NCBI RefSeq assembly: GCF_016615815.1
Contig: NZ_CP067112.1
Location: 806,001 to 870,000 of the forward strand
From: Luteimonas sp. MC1572
GTDB taxonomy: Bacteria > Pseudomonadota > Gammaproteobacteria > Xanthomonadales > Xanthomonadaceae
Direction of reading: 5' to 3'
DNA: 64,000 nucleotides
Within the stretch, counting starts at the first letter, position 1. Each line of letters opens with the position of its first letter. The position numbers were made by a program, and so were the translations under genes. The notes below the pieces were generated by a model, which was not told the origin of the DNA, made no database searches, and saw only the letters and a program-made list of their open reading frames with translations. Below are positions 1 through 10,775 of this stretch, piece by piece.

Positions 1-87
1 CGCGTCTACACCCGCGAGGACATCGACCGCACCGGCTCGGTCGACATCAAGGACGCCTTGCGCAAGCTCGATCCGTCGATCCGCTGA
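1..87 (+). CDS. C-terminal fragment of an unidentified protein (plug-domain-like end)
   Basis: Only the last 28 codons are in the window, read in frame from base 1 to the TGA at 85-87. The peptide contains YTREDIDRTG followed by DALRKLDPSIR. The YTREDIxRTG-x-DALR pattern resembles the start of a TonB-receptor plug domain, where such a strand-helix element is common, but here it lies at the very C-terminus. It may therefore come from a small stand-alone plug-like protein rather than a full receptor. Most of the gene lies upstream, so no function is assigned. Confidence 0.5.
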   Translation, partial: RVYTREDIDRTGSVDIKDALRKLDPSIR

Positions 88-180
88 CGGTTACCCTGCC
101 CGACAACGACGCCCGGCCACGTGCCGGGCGTTTCCGTTTGCGGCCATAATCCGGCGCATTCCACGCAGCACGGGCACACC

Positions 181-1845
<1,665 letters not shown>

Positions 1846-1942
1846 CAGTTTCCGCTGCGACCGCTGTCGGCGCTTCACGGCCGCGTACCCGTCGCGATGC
1901 AATGATCCGCGTCCCGCCTCCCGGGGCGCCACGGAGTCACGC

Positions 1943-4900
1943 ATGCTCCCAGCTTGGCGCGTTCTCGGCCAATGGCTGCGGCTGCGCCGTCGGCTCGGTC
2001 GTTGGGGGCGCACGGCCGCCGGCAAGCCGTGGCTTGCGGAGCCGCCGCTGCGTTCGCAGCTGTTCAGCGCGGAACAGATGGAGGCGCACGGCCGGTCGCT
2101 GGCGCAGGCGCACCGCGTGCACGAGCATGGTGGTTCCGACCTGCTGCTCGGCCGGCTGAGGGAAAACGAAAGCGTCCTCGACGGCGCCAGCACGCTGCTC
2201 ACCGGCATGGTGCAGGACGACGTGCGCGTGACCCCGGCGGGCGAGTGGCTGCTCGACAACTACTACCTGGTCGAAGAGCAGATCCGCACCGCACGGCGGC
2301 ACCTTCCGAAGGGCTACAGCCGCGAACTGCCCTCGCTGAGCGCGGGACCCTCCGCCGGCCTGCCGCGCGTCTACGCGCTGGCGATGGAGGCCATCGCGCA
2401 TGGCGACGGTCGTATCGATGGCGAATCGATGACCCGCTTCATCGCCGCCTACCAGTCGCTCACGCCGCTCAAGCTCGGCGAGCTGTGGGCGATCCCCATC
2501 ATGCTGCGGCTGGCGCTGATCGAGAACCTGCGGCGCGTCGCCACGCAGGTGATGCGCAATGGCGAGGACCACCGCCTGGCCGGCGATTGGGCGCGCCTGC
2601 TCAACGACGCCGCCGACAAGGATCCGAAGAACGTGGTGCTGGTGGTCGCCGACATGGCGCGCTCGGAGCCGCCGCTGTCGGGGTCGTTCGTGGCCGGGCT
2701 TACGCGCGGCCTGCATGGACGCAGCGCGGCGCTGGCCATGCCGATGGGCTGGATCGAACAGTGGGTGGCGGACGGCGGGCACAGCATCGAGGCGCTGGTG
2801 CACGCCGAGAGCCAGCAGCAGGCCGCCGACCAGGTGTCGATCAGCAACAGCATCGGCAGCCTCCGCTTCCTCGCCAACATGGACTGGCGCGAGTTCGTCG
2901 AGGCCATGAGCGTGGTCGACGGAACGCTGCGCGAGGATCCCGCCGGCATCTACACGCTGATGGATTTCGGCACGCGCGATATCTACCGGCACGTGGTGGA
3001 AAAGATCGCGCGGCTCAGCGGCGCGCCTGAACCGGTGGTCGCCGGCCTGGTCCTCGAGCTCGCGCGATCGCACGCCACCACGTCGGACATCGAGGCGCAC
3101 GTCGGCTACTACCTGGTCGACGACGGCCTCGCCCGTACCCGGGCAGCGGTCGCCGCGTCGGTCGGCGCGCGCAAGCCGGTGCGGATGCGCTCGCGGCGCA
3201 TACCGCTTGCCGTGTACCTGCTGCCGATCGCCGTGCTTGCGGCCATGTCCACCTGGTACCTGCTGGCGCAGGCGCAGGAGCCGGTCGCGCTGCTGCCGTC
3301 CGCGCTCGTCTGGCTGCTCGGGATACTGGGTGTGATCGCCTTCAGCGAGCTGGGCATCGCGTTGGTCAACTGGACGTCGACCAGGCTGGTCGCGCCCAAC
3401 CCGCTGCCCCGGCTGGACTATTCCAAGGGCATTGCGCCCGATGCGCGCAGCCTGGTGGTCGTGCCGGGCATGCTCGGCAGCGAGGACGCGGTGGATGCGC
3501 TGGTCGAGGGGCTGGAAGTGCGCTTCCTGGCCAATCGCGATCCCCACCTGCACTTCGCGCTGTTGACCGATTTCCTCGACGCCGATGCGGCCGTCCTGCC
3601 CGGCGACGAAGCCCTGCTGGCGCATGCCAGGCGCCAGGTGGAAGGACTCAACGCGCGCTACGCGCCCGGGCGTGACGACCTGTTCTTCCTCTTCCACCGC
3701 CCACGCGTGTGGAATGCGCGCGAGCGCACGTGGATGGGGCTCGAGCGCAAGCGCGGCAAGCTGGCGGCGTTGAACGCCTTGCTGCGCGGCGGCACGCAGG
3801 ATGCGTTCCTGGCGGTGGTGGGCGATACCGCCGTGCTGCAGGGCGTGCGTTACGTGATCACCCTGGACACCGACACGCGGCTGCCACGCGATGCCGCGCG
3901 GGGCCTGGTCGGAACCCTGGCGCACCCCTTGAACGCGGCGCGCTTCGATGGGCAGCGCCATCGCGTCGCCCGCGGCTACGGCATCCTGCAGCCGAGCGTC
4001 GGCAACAGCATGGGTGGCGGACGCAGTACGCGTTACGCGCGCATGTACGGCAGCGAGGAAGGCATCGATCCGTACTCGCGCACCGTGTCCGATGTCTACC
4101 AGGACCTGTTCGGCGAAGGCTCGTTCATCGGCAAGGGCATCTACGACGTGGACGCGTTCGAGTACGCGCTGCAGGGGCGCTTCCCGGAGAACCGCATCCT
4201 CAGCCACGACCTGCTCGAAGGCTGCTACGCGCGCGCCGGACTGGTCAGCGACGTGCGCCTGTTCGAGGAATACCCGTCGCGCTACGCGGCCGACGTCAAG
4301 CGTCGCCACCGCTGGATCCGCGGCGACTGGCAACTGCTGCCCTGGGTACTGCCCTGGGTGCCGCGGGCGGGCGGTGGGCTGGAGCGCAACCCGCTGTCCT
4401 GGCTGTCGCGCGGCAAGCTGGTCGACAACCTGCGCCGCAGCCTGGTGCCGGTGGCCGCGACCGCGCTGCTGGTGCTGGGCTGGGCGCTGCTGCCACAGCC
4501 GCTGGCGTGGACGCTGGCGCTGCTCGGCCTGTGGCTGCTGCCGGTGCTGGTGCCGGCGCTCTGGGACCTGCTGGCCCGGCCGGCCGACATGACGCCGGAG
4601 GCGCACCTGGTGCAGTCGGCAAAATCCACCACCCGCCAGCTGCAGCGCGCGGCCTCCACACTGGCCTGCCTGCCCTACGAGGCAGGCTTCAGCCTCGACG
4701 CGATCGTGCGCAGCCTGTGGCGGGTCGCGGTCAGCCGGCGTCACCTGCTGCAATGGAATCCATCCAGCGAAGTGGAGCGGCAGCTGGGCAGCGGCATCGG
4801 CGCGGAGCTGCGCGGCATGTGGTTCGCGCCGGCCTTTTCCGCCGCCGTCGCGTCCGTGCTGTGGCGGGTCAACCCGGGCGCGTTGTGGACCGCGGCGCCG

Positions 4901-7900
4901 CTCCTGCTGCTGTGGGCCTCGTCGCCGCTGCTGATGGCGTGGCTCGGGCGTCCGCCCAGCCAGCGGCGCACCGATCTTTCCCGCGCGCAGCTGGCGTTCC
5001 TGGGCCGGCTGGCGCGCCGTACCTGGGCGTTCTTCGAAGTCCATGTCCGCGCCGAAGACCACTGGCTGCCGCCGGACAACATCCAGGAGCACCCGGCACT
5101 CGTCGTGGCACGCCGCACGTCGCCGACCAACATCGGCCTGTCGCTGCTGGCGAACCTGGCGGCATACGATTTCGGCTACCTGCAGGTGGGCGGCCTGCTC
5201 GAGCGCACCCGCAATGTGCTGGACACGCTCGACGTGCTGCCGCGCCATCGCGGCCACTTCTACAACTGGTACGACACCGCCACGCTCGAGCCGCTGCCGC
5301 CGCGCTACATCTCGACGGTCGACAGCGGCAATCTCGCCGGACACCTGTTGACGCTGCGCCAGGGGCTGCTGGCGCTGGGCGACGCCCCGGTGCTCGCGCC
5401 TTCGACCTTCGAGGGGCTTGCCGACACCCTCGGCGCGGCGGACGACGCCCACCGCGCAACCGGCATCCAGGACAGCGCGGTGGAAACGGCGTTGCTCGCG
5501 TTCCGCGCGCACCTGAACGCGGTTCGCGCGCAGCCGCCTGCATCGCCGGCGGACGCCGCGCGCGCGCTGGCCGGACTGTGCGTGCAGGCGCAGGCGCTCG
5601 CGTCTGCCTGGCCCGAGCCGCCCGGACTGCAGCATCCCGACCCCTGGCACTGGCCGACCGCACTGCTCGACGCCTGCCGCTCCGCGCAGGATGAACTGCT
5701 GCACTTCGCGCCGTGGCTGGACGGGCCCGAGTTCGTCGAGGACAGCGCGGAAGGGGATGCAGCCGCCAGCGGCATTCCGGGCCTGCGCGCGCTGCAGCAG
5801 CATGTTTCGGGCTCGCCCGCGCACGACAGGCTGGTGCAGGAACGCGCACGCGAGCGCCTCGATCTGCTGGAACGCCTGGCGCATATCGCCGGCCAGTTCT
5901 CGCTGATGGAATACGGGTTCCTCTACGACGAAGACCGCCACCTGCTGACGATCGGCTACAACGCCGACGAGCGCCGCATCGACCCCGGCCACTACGACCT
6001 GCTCGCATCCGAGGCGCGGCTCGGCAGCTTCGTGGCGATCGCCCAGGGGCAGCTGCCGCAGGAGACGTGGTTCGCACTTGGTCGCCTGCTGACCGAGGTC
6101 GACGGCGATGTAACGCTGCTGTCCTGGAGCGGCTCGATGTTCGAGTACCTCATGCCGCAGCTGGTCATGCCCAGCTACCCGGACACGCTCCTCGACCAGG
6201 CCGCGCGGCGCGCGGTGCACGCGCAGATCCTGCACGGTCGCGAACATGGCGTGCCGTGGGGCATCTCCGAGTCCGGCTACAACACGGTCGATGCGCGGAT
6301 GAACTACCAGTACCGCGCGTTCGGAGTGCCCGGCCTTGCCCTCAAGCGCGGGCTGGGCCAGGACCTGGTGGTTGCGCCCTATGCCAGCGCGATGGCGCTG
6401 ATGGTGGCGCCGGAAGCGGCGTGCCAGAACCTGCAGCGGCTGTCCGAGGCCGGTTTCGCCGGACGCTTCGGGCTGTACGAAGCGATCGACTACACGCCGT
6501 CGCGCGTTCCCCGCGGACAGGGCCACGCCCTGGTGCGTTCGTTCATGGCGCATCACCAGGGGATGAGCCTGCTGTCGCTGGCTTACCTGCTGCGCGACCA
6601 GCCGATGCAGAAGCGGTTCGTCGCCGATGCCGAGTTCCAGGCCACATTGCTGCTGCTGCAGGAGCGCGTGCCGCGCACCGGCGTATTCCACCCGCACGAA
6701 GCCGAGCAGGGCCCGCGCGTGGCGCCGGCCGCCGCCGAAACGCGGCTGCGCGTCTTCCACGATCCCGATGCCGGCCGCTCGCCGGTGCAGTTGCTCTCCA
6801 ACGGCCGGTACCACGGCTTGCTGACCAGCGCCGGCGGCGGCTACAGCCGCCTGCGCGACATGGCCATCACGCGCTGGCGCGAGGACGGCACCCGCGACCA
6901 CTGGGGCAGCTTCTGCTACCTGCGCGACGTCGAAAGCGGCGAGTTCTGGTCGGCCACCCACCAGCCCACCTGCGTGCCGGTGGAGCACTACGAGGCGATC
7001 TTCTCCGACGCCAAGGCCGAGTTTCGAGGCCGCAAGCAGCGCTATGAAACCCACCTCGAGATCGCGATCTCGGCCGAGGACGACATCGAGCTGCGCCGGC
7101 TGCATATCAGCAACCGCTCGCGGCGGGAGCGCACGATCGAGGTGACCACCTATGCCGAGGTGGTGCTGGCGTCATCGCTCTCCGACGAACTGCATCCCGC
7201 CTTCAGCAACCTGTTCGTGCAGACCGAGATCGTGCGCGACAAGCAGGCGCTGCTGTGCACGCGCCGGCCGCGCTCGCACGACGAGGTGCCGCCGTGGATG
7301 TTCCACCTGGTCGCGGTGCACGACGCCAGCATCGGCGCGATTTCATACGAGACCGACCGCGCGCGCTTCCTCGGCCGCGGCAACACGCCGCGCAGCCCGC
7401 AGGCGATGACCGCCCGTGGTGCGGGGTCGGGGGCGTTGTCCGATACCGCCGGTTCGGTGCTGGACCCGATCATCGCGATCCGCACCCGCATCGTGCTCGC
7501 ACCCGAGCAGACCGCGATCATCGACATGGTCACCGGCGTGGGCGGCGACCGCGCGGCCTGCGCGGCGCTGATCGACAAGTACCGCGACCGGCGCCTGGCC
7601 GACCGTGTGTTCGACCTGGCGTGGACGCACAGCCAGGTGGTCAGGCGCCAGATCGACGCGTCGCAGGCCGATGCGCAGCTCTACGAACGGCTGGCGGGCC
7701 TGATGGTCTACGCGCACCCGTTCATGCGCGCGGACGCCGCGGTGCTGCTGCAGAACCGGCGCGGGCAATCCGGGCTGTGGGGGCATTCCATTTCCGGCGA
7801 CCTGCCGATCGTGCTGTTGACGATCGCCGATGCCGCCAACATCGCGCTGGTGCGGCAGATGGTGCAGGCGCACGCGTACTGGCGGCTGAAAGGCCTCAAT

Positions 7901-10756
7901 GTCGACCTGGTGATCTGGAACGAGGAGCAGGGCGGCTACCGGCAGCACCTGCAGGAACAGATCCTCGGCCTGGTCTCGGCGGGCCCCGAGGGCAACGTGC
8001 TCGACCGGCCGGGCGGCATCTTCGTGCGCCAGTCGCAGCAGATGTCGCACGAGGACCGCATCCTGATGCAGTCGGTGGCGCGCGTGGTCGTCAGCGACCG
8101 CCACGGCACGCTGGCCGCGCAGGTGACCCGGCACGAGCCGGCCGAGCGCAGCATGGCGCCATTGCTGCCCGCTGGCGCATCGGCCGCGCACGGAACGCGC
8201 CCGGCGCCGCCGCAAGCCGATGCGGCGACAGCGGGATTGCCGCCCCCCGTGCCGCTGGCGCACGGCGAGGATCCGTGGCCGTTCGAGCCGGTGGCCGACA
8301 CCTTCCTGTTCGACAACGGCACCGGCGCCTTCTCCGCGGACGGCCGCGAGTACGTGGTGCTGCTGCGCGAAGGCGAAGCGACGCCGGCGCCGTGGGCCAG
8401 CGTCATGGCCAATCCGCAGCTGGGCACGGTGGTCAGCGAAAGTGCGCCCGGATACACCTGGTTCGAGAACGCGCACGAGTTCCGGCTGACGCCCTGGCAC
8501 AACGACCCGGTGTCCGACACCGGCGGCGAGGCCTTCTATCTGCGCGACGAGGACACCGGCAGCGTGTGGTCGCCGATGCCGTTGCCATGGCGCGGCACGG
8601 GCGCATACCGCACGCGGCACGGCCTCGGCTACAGCGTCTACGAGCACGTCGAGGACGGCATCGCCAGCGAGCTGTGGGTCTATGTAGCGCTCGACGACGC
8701 GGTGAAATACTCGGTGCTCAGGCTGCGCAACCTGTCCGGGCGTGCGCGGCGACTGTCCGCCACCGGCTACGTGGAATGGGTGCTGGGTGATATCCGGTCC
8801 AGGTCGCGGATGCACGTGGTCAGCGAACTCGACGGCGACAGCGGGGCGTTGACCGCGCGCAATCCCTACAACTCCGAATGGGGTGGCCTGGTCGCCTTTT
8901 TCGACGTCGATGGCGGGGTGCGGTCGTTCACCGCCGATCGAAGTGAATTCATCGGCCGCAACGGCAGCCTGCGCAGCCCGGCGGCGATGCGACGCGTGAC
9001 GCTGTCCGGGAAGCTCGGTGTGGGGATGGATCCCTGCGCTGCGATCCAGGTCCCGGTCGCACTGGCGCCCGGCGAGGCCTTCGAAACGGTGTTCCGGCTC
9101 GGCGCCGGCGCGGACCACCGGGCGGCGATGCAGCTGGCCAAGCGCATCCAGGGCAGCGGCCCTGCGCACGATGCGCTCGATGCCGTGCGCGTGCACTGGC
9201 GGCACACCTTGGGGGCGATCAGCGTCGAGACGCCGGAACCCGAGGTGGACACGCTGGTCAACGGCTGGCTTCCATACCAGGCGCTGGCCTGTCGCTACAC
9301 CGCGCGCAGCGGCTATTACCAGTCCGGCGGCGCGTTCGGCTTCCGCGACCAGCTGCAGGACACCATGGCCACCGTGCACGCGGCACCGGCGCTGACCCGC
9401 GAGCACCTGCTGCTGAGCGCCGCCCATCAGTTCCCGCAGGGCGACGTGATGCACTGGTGGCACCCGCCGCAGGGGCGCGGCGTGCGCACGCGATGCTCTG
9501 ACGATTACCTCTGGCTGCCACTGGCCGCCTGCCGCTACCTGCAGGTCACCGGCGACCACACCGTGCTGGACGAGCGCGTGCGCTTCGTCGAAGGCCGCTT
9601 GGTCAACGCCGACGAGGAATCGTATTACGACCTTCCGGCGATCTCGGGCCAGCAGCAGACCTTCTACGAACACTGCGTGCTCGCGCTCAGGCGCGGCATG
9701 GCCCTGCTGGGCGAGCGCGGCCTGCCGCTGATGGGCTCCGGCGACTGGAACGATGGCATGAACCGCGTCGGCGACGGCGGGCAGGGCGAGAGCGTGTGGC
9801 TCGGCTTCTTCCTGTTCGATGCGCTCGCGCAGTTCGCCGGCGTGGCGCGCGCGCGCGGTGACGCCGCCTTCGCCGACGATTGCGTGGCGGCATCGCAACG
9901 CCTGCGCGACAACCTGGAGCTGCACGCCTGGGATGGCGAGTGGTATCGCCGCGCGTGGTTCGACGACGGCACGCCGCTCGGCTCGGCACAGAGCGACGAG
10001 TGCAGGATCGATGCGGTGTCGCAGAGCTGGTCGGTGCTGTCGGGCGCGGCGCAGGCGGCGCGCACGCGCAAGGCGATGGACGCGCTGGACCGGCACCTGG
10101 TGCGGCGCGATGCCGGGCTGGTCCAGCTGCTCGATCCCCCGTTCGACAAGACCGGCAAGGATCCGGGTTACATCCGCGGCTACGTGCCCGGCGTGCGCGA
10201 AAACGGCGGCCAGTACACGCACGCCGCGGTCTGGGCGGCGATGGCGTTCGCCGAACTTGGCGACAGCGCGCGCGCCTGGGAACTGGCACGCATGATCAAT
10301 CCCATCCACCACGCGCTGGATGCCGAAGCAGCCGCGCTCTACAAGGTGGAGCCCTACGTGCTGGCCGCCGATGTCTATGGCGTCGCGCCGCACACCGGCC
10401 GCGGTGGCTGGACCTGGTACACCGGGTCCGCGGGCTGGATGTACCGGCTGCTGGTGGAATCATTGCTCGGCCTGCGGCGCAGTGGAGACAGCATCCGGCT
10501 GGTCCCGTGCATCCCGGCCGACTGGCCCGGCTATCGCATCCAGTACCGCTACGGCGAGAGCAGGTATCTGATCGACGTGCGCCAGGTCGATGCGGAACCC
10601 GGGGCCGCAGCGCCCGGCCTGTGGCTGGATGGCGTGGCGCAGGACGGCCTGCGTTTCCCGCTGGTGGACGACCGGGCGACGCACCGCGTGGACGTGGTGT
10701 GGCTGCGTTCCGCCCCGCCATCCGCGGCGCCACCGGAGGTCCCGGCGGCGCAGTGA
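1943..10756 (+). CDS. ndvB: Cyclic beta-1,2-glucan synthase (NdvB/ChvB family), 2937 aa
   Basis: Giant inner-membrane enzyme that makes and cyclises beta-1,2-glucan from UDP-glucose. Order of parts: cytoplasmic N-terminal region (about 1-410); two membrane segments near 418-440 and 450-476; a GT84 glycosyltransferase with DTDTRLPRD near 640 and RHRWIRGDW near 788; further membrane segments near 833-877 and 963-1003; a glucoamylase-like/cyclisation region from about 1020 (EDHWLPPDNIQE, TSPTNIGLSLLA, STVDSGNLAGHLLTL); two beta-sandwich regions with a Pro/Ala-rich linker near 2080-2110; and a GH94 phosphorylase-like region at the C-terminus (GGAFGFRDQLQDTMA, GSGDWNDGMN near 2598). Slightly longer than the roughly 2830-residue rhizobial enzymes. 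It stands alone between hutU and the convergent htpG, with no exporter gene (ndvA) beside it. Cyclic glucans serve in osmotic adaptation and host interaction in relatives. Confidence 0.95.
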   Translation: MLPAWRVLGQWLRLRRRLGRWGRTAAGKPWLAEPPLRSQLFSAEQMEAHGRSLAQAHRVHEHGGSDLLLGRLRENESVLDGASTLLTGMVQDDVRVTPAGEWLLDNYYLVEEQIRTARRHLPKGYSRELPSLSAGPSAGLPRVYALAMEAIAHGDGRIDGESMTRFIAAYQSLTPLKLGELWAIPIMLRLALIENLRRVATQVMRNGEDHRLAGDWARLLNDAADKDPKNVVLVVADMARSEPPLSGSFVAGLTRGLHGRSAALAMPMGWIEQWVADGGHSIEALVHAESQQQAADQVSISNSIGSLRFLANMDWREFVEAMSVVDGTLREDPAGIYTLMDFGTRDIYRHVVEKIARLSGAPEPVVAGLVLELARSHATTSDIEAHVGYYLVDDGLARTRAAVAASVGARKPVRMRSRRIPLAVYLLPIAVLAAMSTWYLLAQAQEPVALLPSALVWLLGILGVIAFSELGIALVNWTSTRLVAPNPLPRLDYSKGIAPDARSLVVVPGMLGSEDAVDALVEGLEVRFLANRDPHLHFALLTDFLDADAAVLPGDEALLAHARRQVEGLNARYAPGRDDLFFLFHRPRVWNARERTWMGLERKRGKLAALNALLRGGTQDAFLAVVGDTAVLQGVRYVITLDTDTRLPRDAARGLVGTLAHPLNAARFDGQRHRVARGYGILQPSVGNSMGGGRSTRYARMYGSEEGIDPYSRTVSDVYQDLFGEGSFIGKGIYDVDAFEYALQGRFPENRILSHDLLEGCYARAGLVSDVRLFEEYPSRYAADVKRRHRWIRGDWQLLPWVLPWVPRAGGGLERNPLSWLSRGKLVDNLRRSLVPVAATALLVLGWALLPQPLAWTLALLGLWLLPVLVPALWDLLARPADMTPEAHLVQSAKSTTRQLQRAASTLACLPYEAGFSLDAIVRSLWRVAVSRRHLLQWNPSSEVERQLGSGIGAELRGMWFAPAFSAAVASVLWRVNPGALWTAAPLLLLWASSPLLMAWLGRPPSQRRTDLSRAQLAFLGRLARRTWAFFEVHVRAEDHWLPPDNIQEHPALVVARRTSPTNIGLSLLANLAAYDFGYLQVGGLLERTRNVLDTLDVLPRHRGHFYNWYDTATLEPLPPRYISTVDSGNLAGHLLTLRQGLLALGDAPVLAPSTFEGLADTLGAADDAHRATGIQDSAVETALLAFRAHLNAVRAQPPASPADAARALAGLCVQAQALASAWPEPPGLQHPDPWHWPTALLDACRSAQDELLHFAPWLDGPEFVEDSAEGDAAASGIPGLRALQQHVSGSPAHDRLVQERARERLDLLERLAHIAGQFSLMEYGFLYDEDRHLLTIGYNADERRIDPGHYDLLASEARLGSFVAIAQGQLPQETWFALGRLLTEVDGDVTLLSWSGSMFEYLMPQLVMPSYPDTLLDQAARRAVHAQILHGREHGVPWGISESGYNTVDARMNYQYRAFGVPGLALKRGLGQDLVVAPYASAMALMVAPEAACQNLQRLSEAGFAGRFGLYEAIDYTPSRVPRGQGHALVRSFMAHHQGMSLLSLAYLLRDQPMQKRFVADAEFQATLLLLQERVPRTGVFHPHEAEQGPRVAPAAAETRLRVFHDPDAGRSPVQLLSNGRYHGLLTSAGGGYSRLRDMAITRWREDGTRDHWGSFCYLRDVESGEFWSATHQPTCVPVEHYEAIFSDAKAEFRGRKQRYETHLEIAISAEDDIELRRLHISNRSRRERTIEVTTYAEVVLASSLSDELHPAFSNLFVQTEIVRDKQALLCTRRPRSHDEVPPWMFHLVAVHDASIGAISYETDRARFLGRGNTPRSPQAMTARGAGSGALSDTAGSVLDPIIAIRTRIVLAPEQTAIIDMVTGVGGDRAACAALIDKYRDRRLADRVFDLAWTHSQVVRRQIDASQADAQLYERLAGLMVYAHPFMRADAAVLLQNRRGQSGLWGHSISGDLPIVLLTIADAANIALVRQMVQAHAYWRLKGLNVDLVIWNEEQGGYRQHLQEQILGLVSAGPEGNVLDRPGGIFVRQSQQMSHEDRILMQSVARVVVSDRHGTLAAQVTRHEPAERSMAPLLPAGASAAHGTRPAPPQADAATAGLPPPVPLAHGEDPWPFEPVADTFLFDNGTGAFSADGREYVVLLREGEATPAPWASVMANPQLGTVVSESAPGYTWFENAHEFRLTPWHNDPVSDTGGEAFYLRDEDTGSVWSPMPLPWRGTGAYRTRHGLGYSVYEHVEDGIASELWVYVALDDAVKYSVLRLRNLSGRARRLSATGYVEWVLGDIRSRSRMHVVSELDGDSGALTARNPYNSEWGGLVAFFDVDGGVRSFTADRSEFIGRNGSLRSPAAMRRVTLSGKLGVGMDPCAAIQVPVALAPGEAFETVFRLGAGADHRAAMQLAKRIQGSGPAHDALDAVRVHWRHTLGAISVETPEPEVDTLVNGWLPYQALACRYTARSGYYQSGGAFGFRDQLQDTMATVHAAPALTREHLLLSAAHQFPQGDVMHWWHPPQGRGVRTRCSDDYLWLPLAACRYLQVTGDHTVLDERVRFVEGRLVNADEESYYDLPAISGQQQTFYEHCVLALRRGMALLGERGLPLMGSGDWNDGMNRVGDGGQGESVWLGFFLFDALAQFAGVARARGDAAFADDCVAASQRLRDNLELHAWDGEWYRRAWFDDGTPLGSAQSDECRIDAVSQSWSVLSGAAQAARTRKAMDALDRHLVRRDAGLVQLLDPPFDKTGKDPGYIRGYVPGVRENGGQYTHAAVWAAMAFAELGDSARAWELARMINPIHHALDAEAAALYKVEPYVLAADVYGVAPHTGRGGWTWYTGSAGWMYRLLVESLLGLRRSGDSIRLVPCIPADWPGYRIQYRYGESRYLIDVRQVDAEPGAAAPGLWLDGVAQDGLRFPLVDDRATHRVDVVWLRSAPPSAAPPEVPAAQ

Positions 10757-10775
10757 GTCACCCGGCCCGCGACGC

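Noticed and set aside
1937..7105. 1722-codon minus-strand frame opposite the glucan synthase gene
   Set aside because: Low-complexity Arg/Gln/His product fully antisense to a well-conserved gene.
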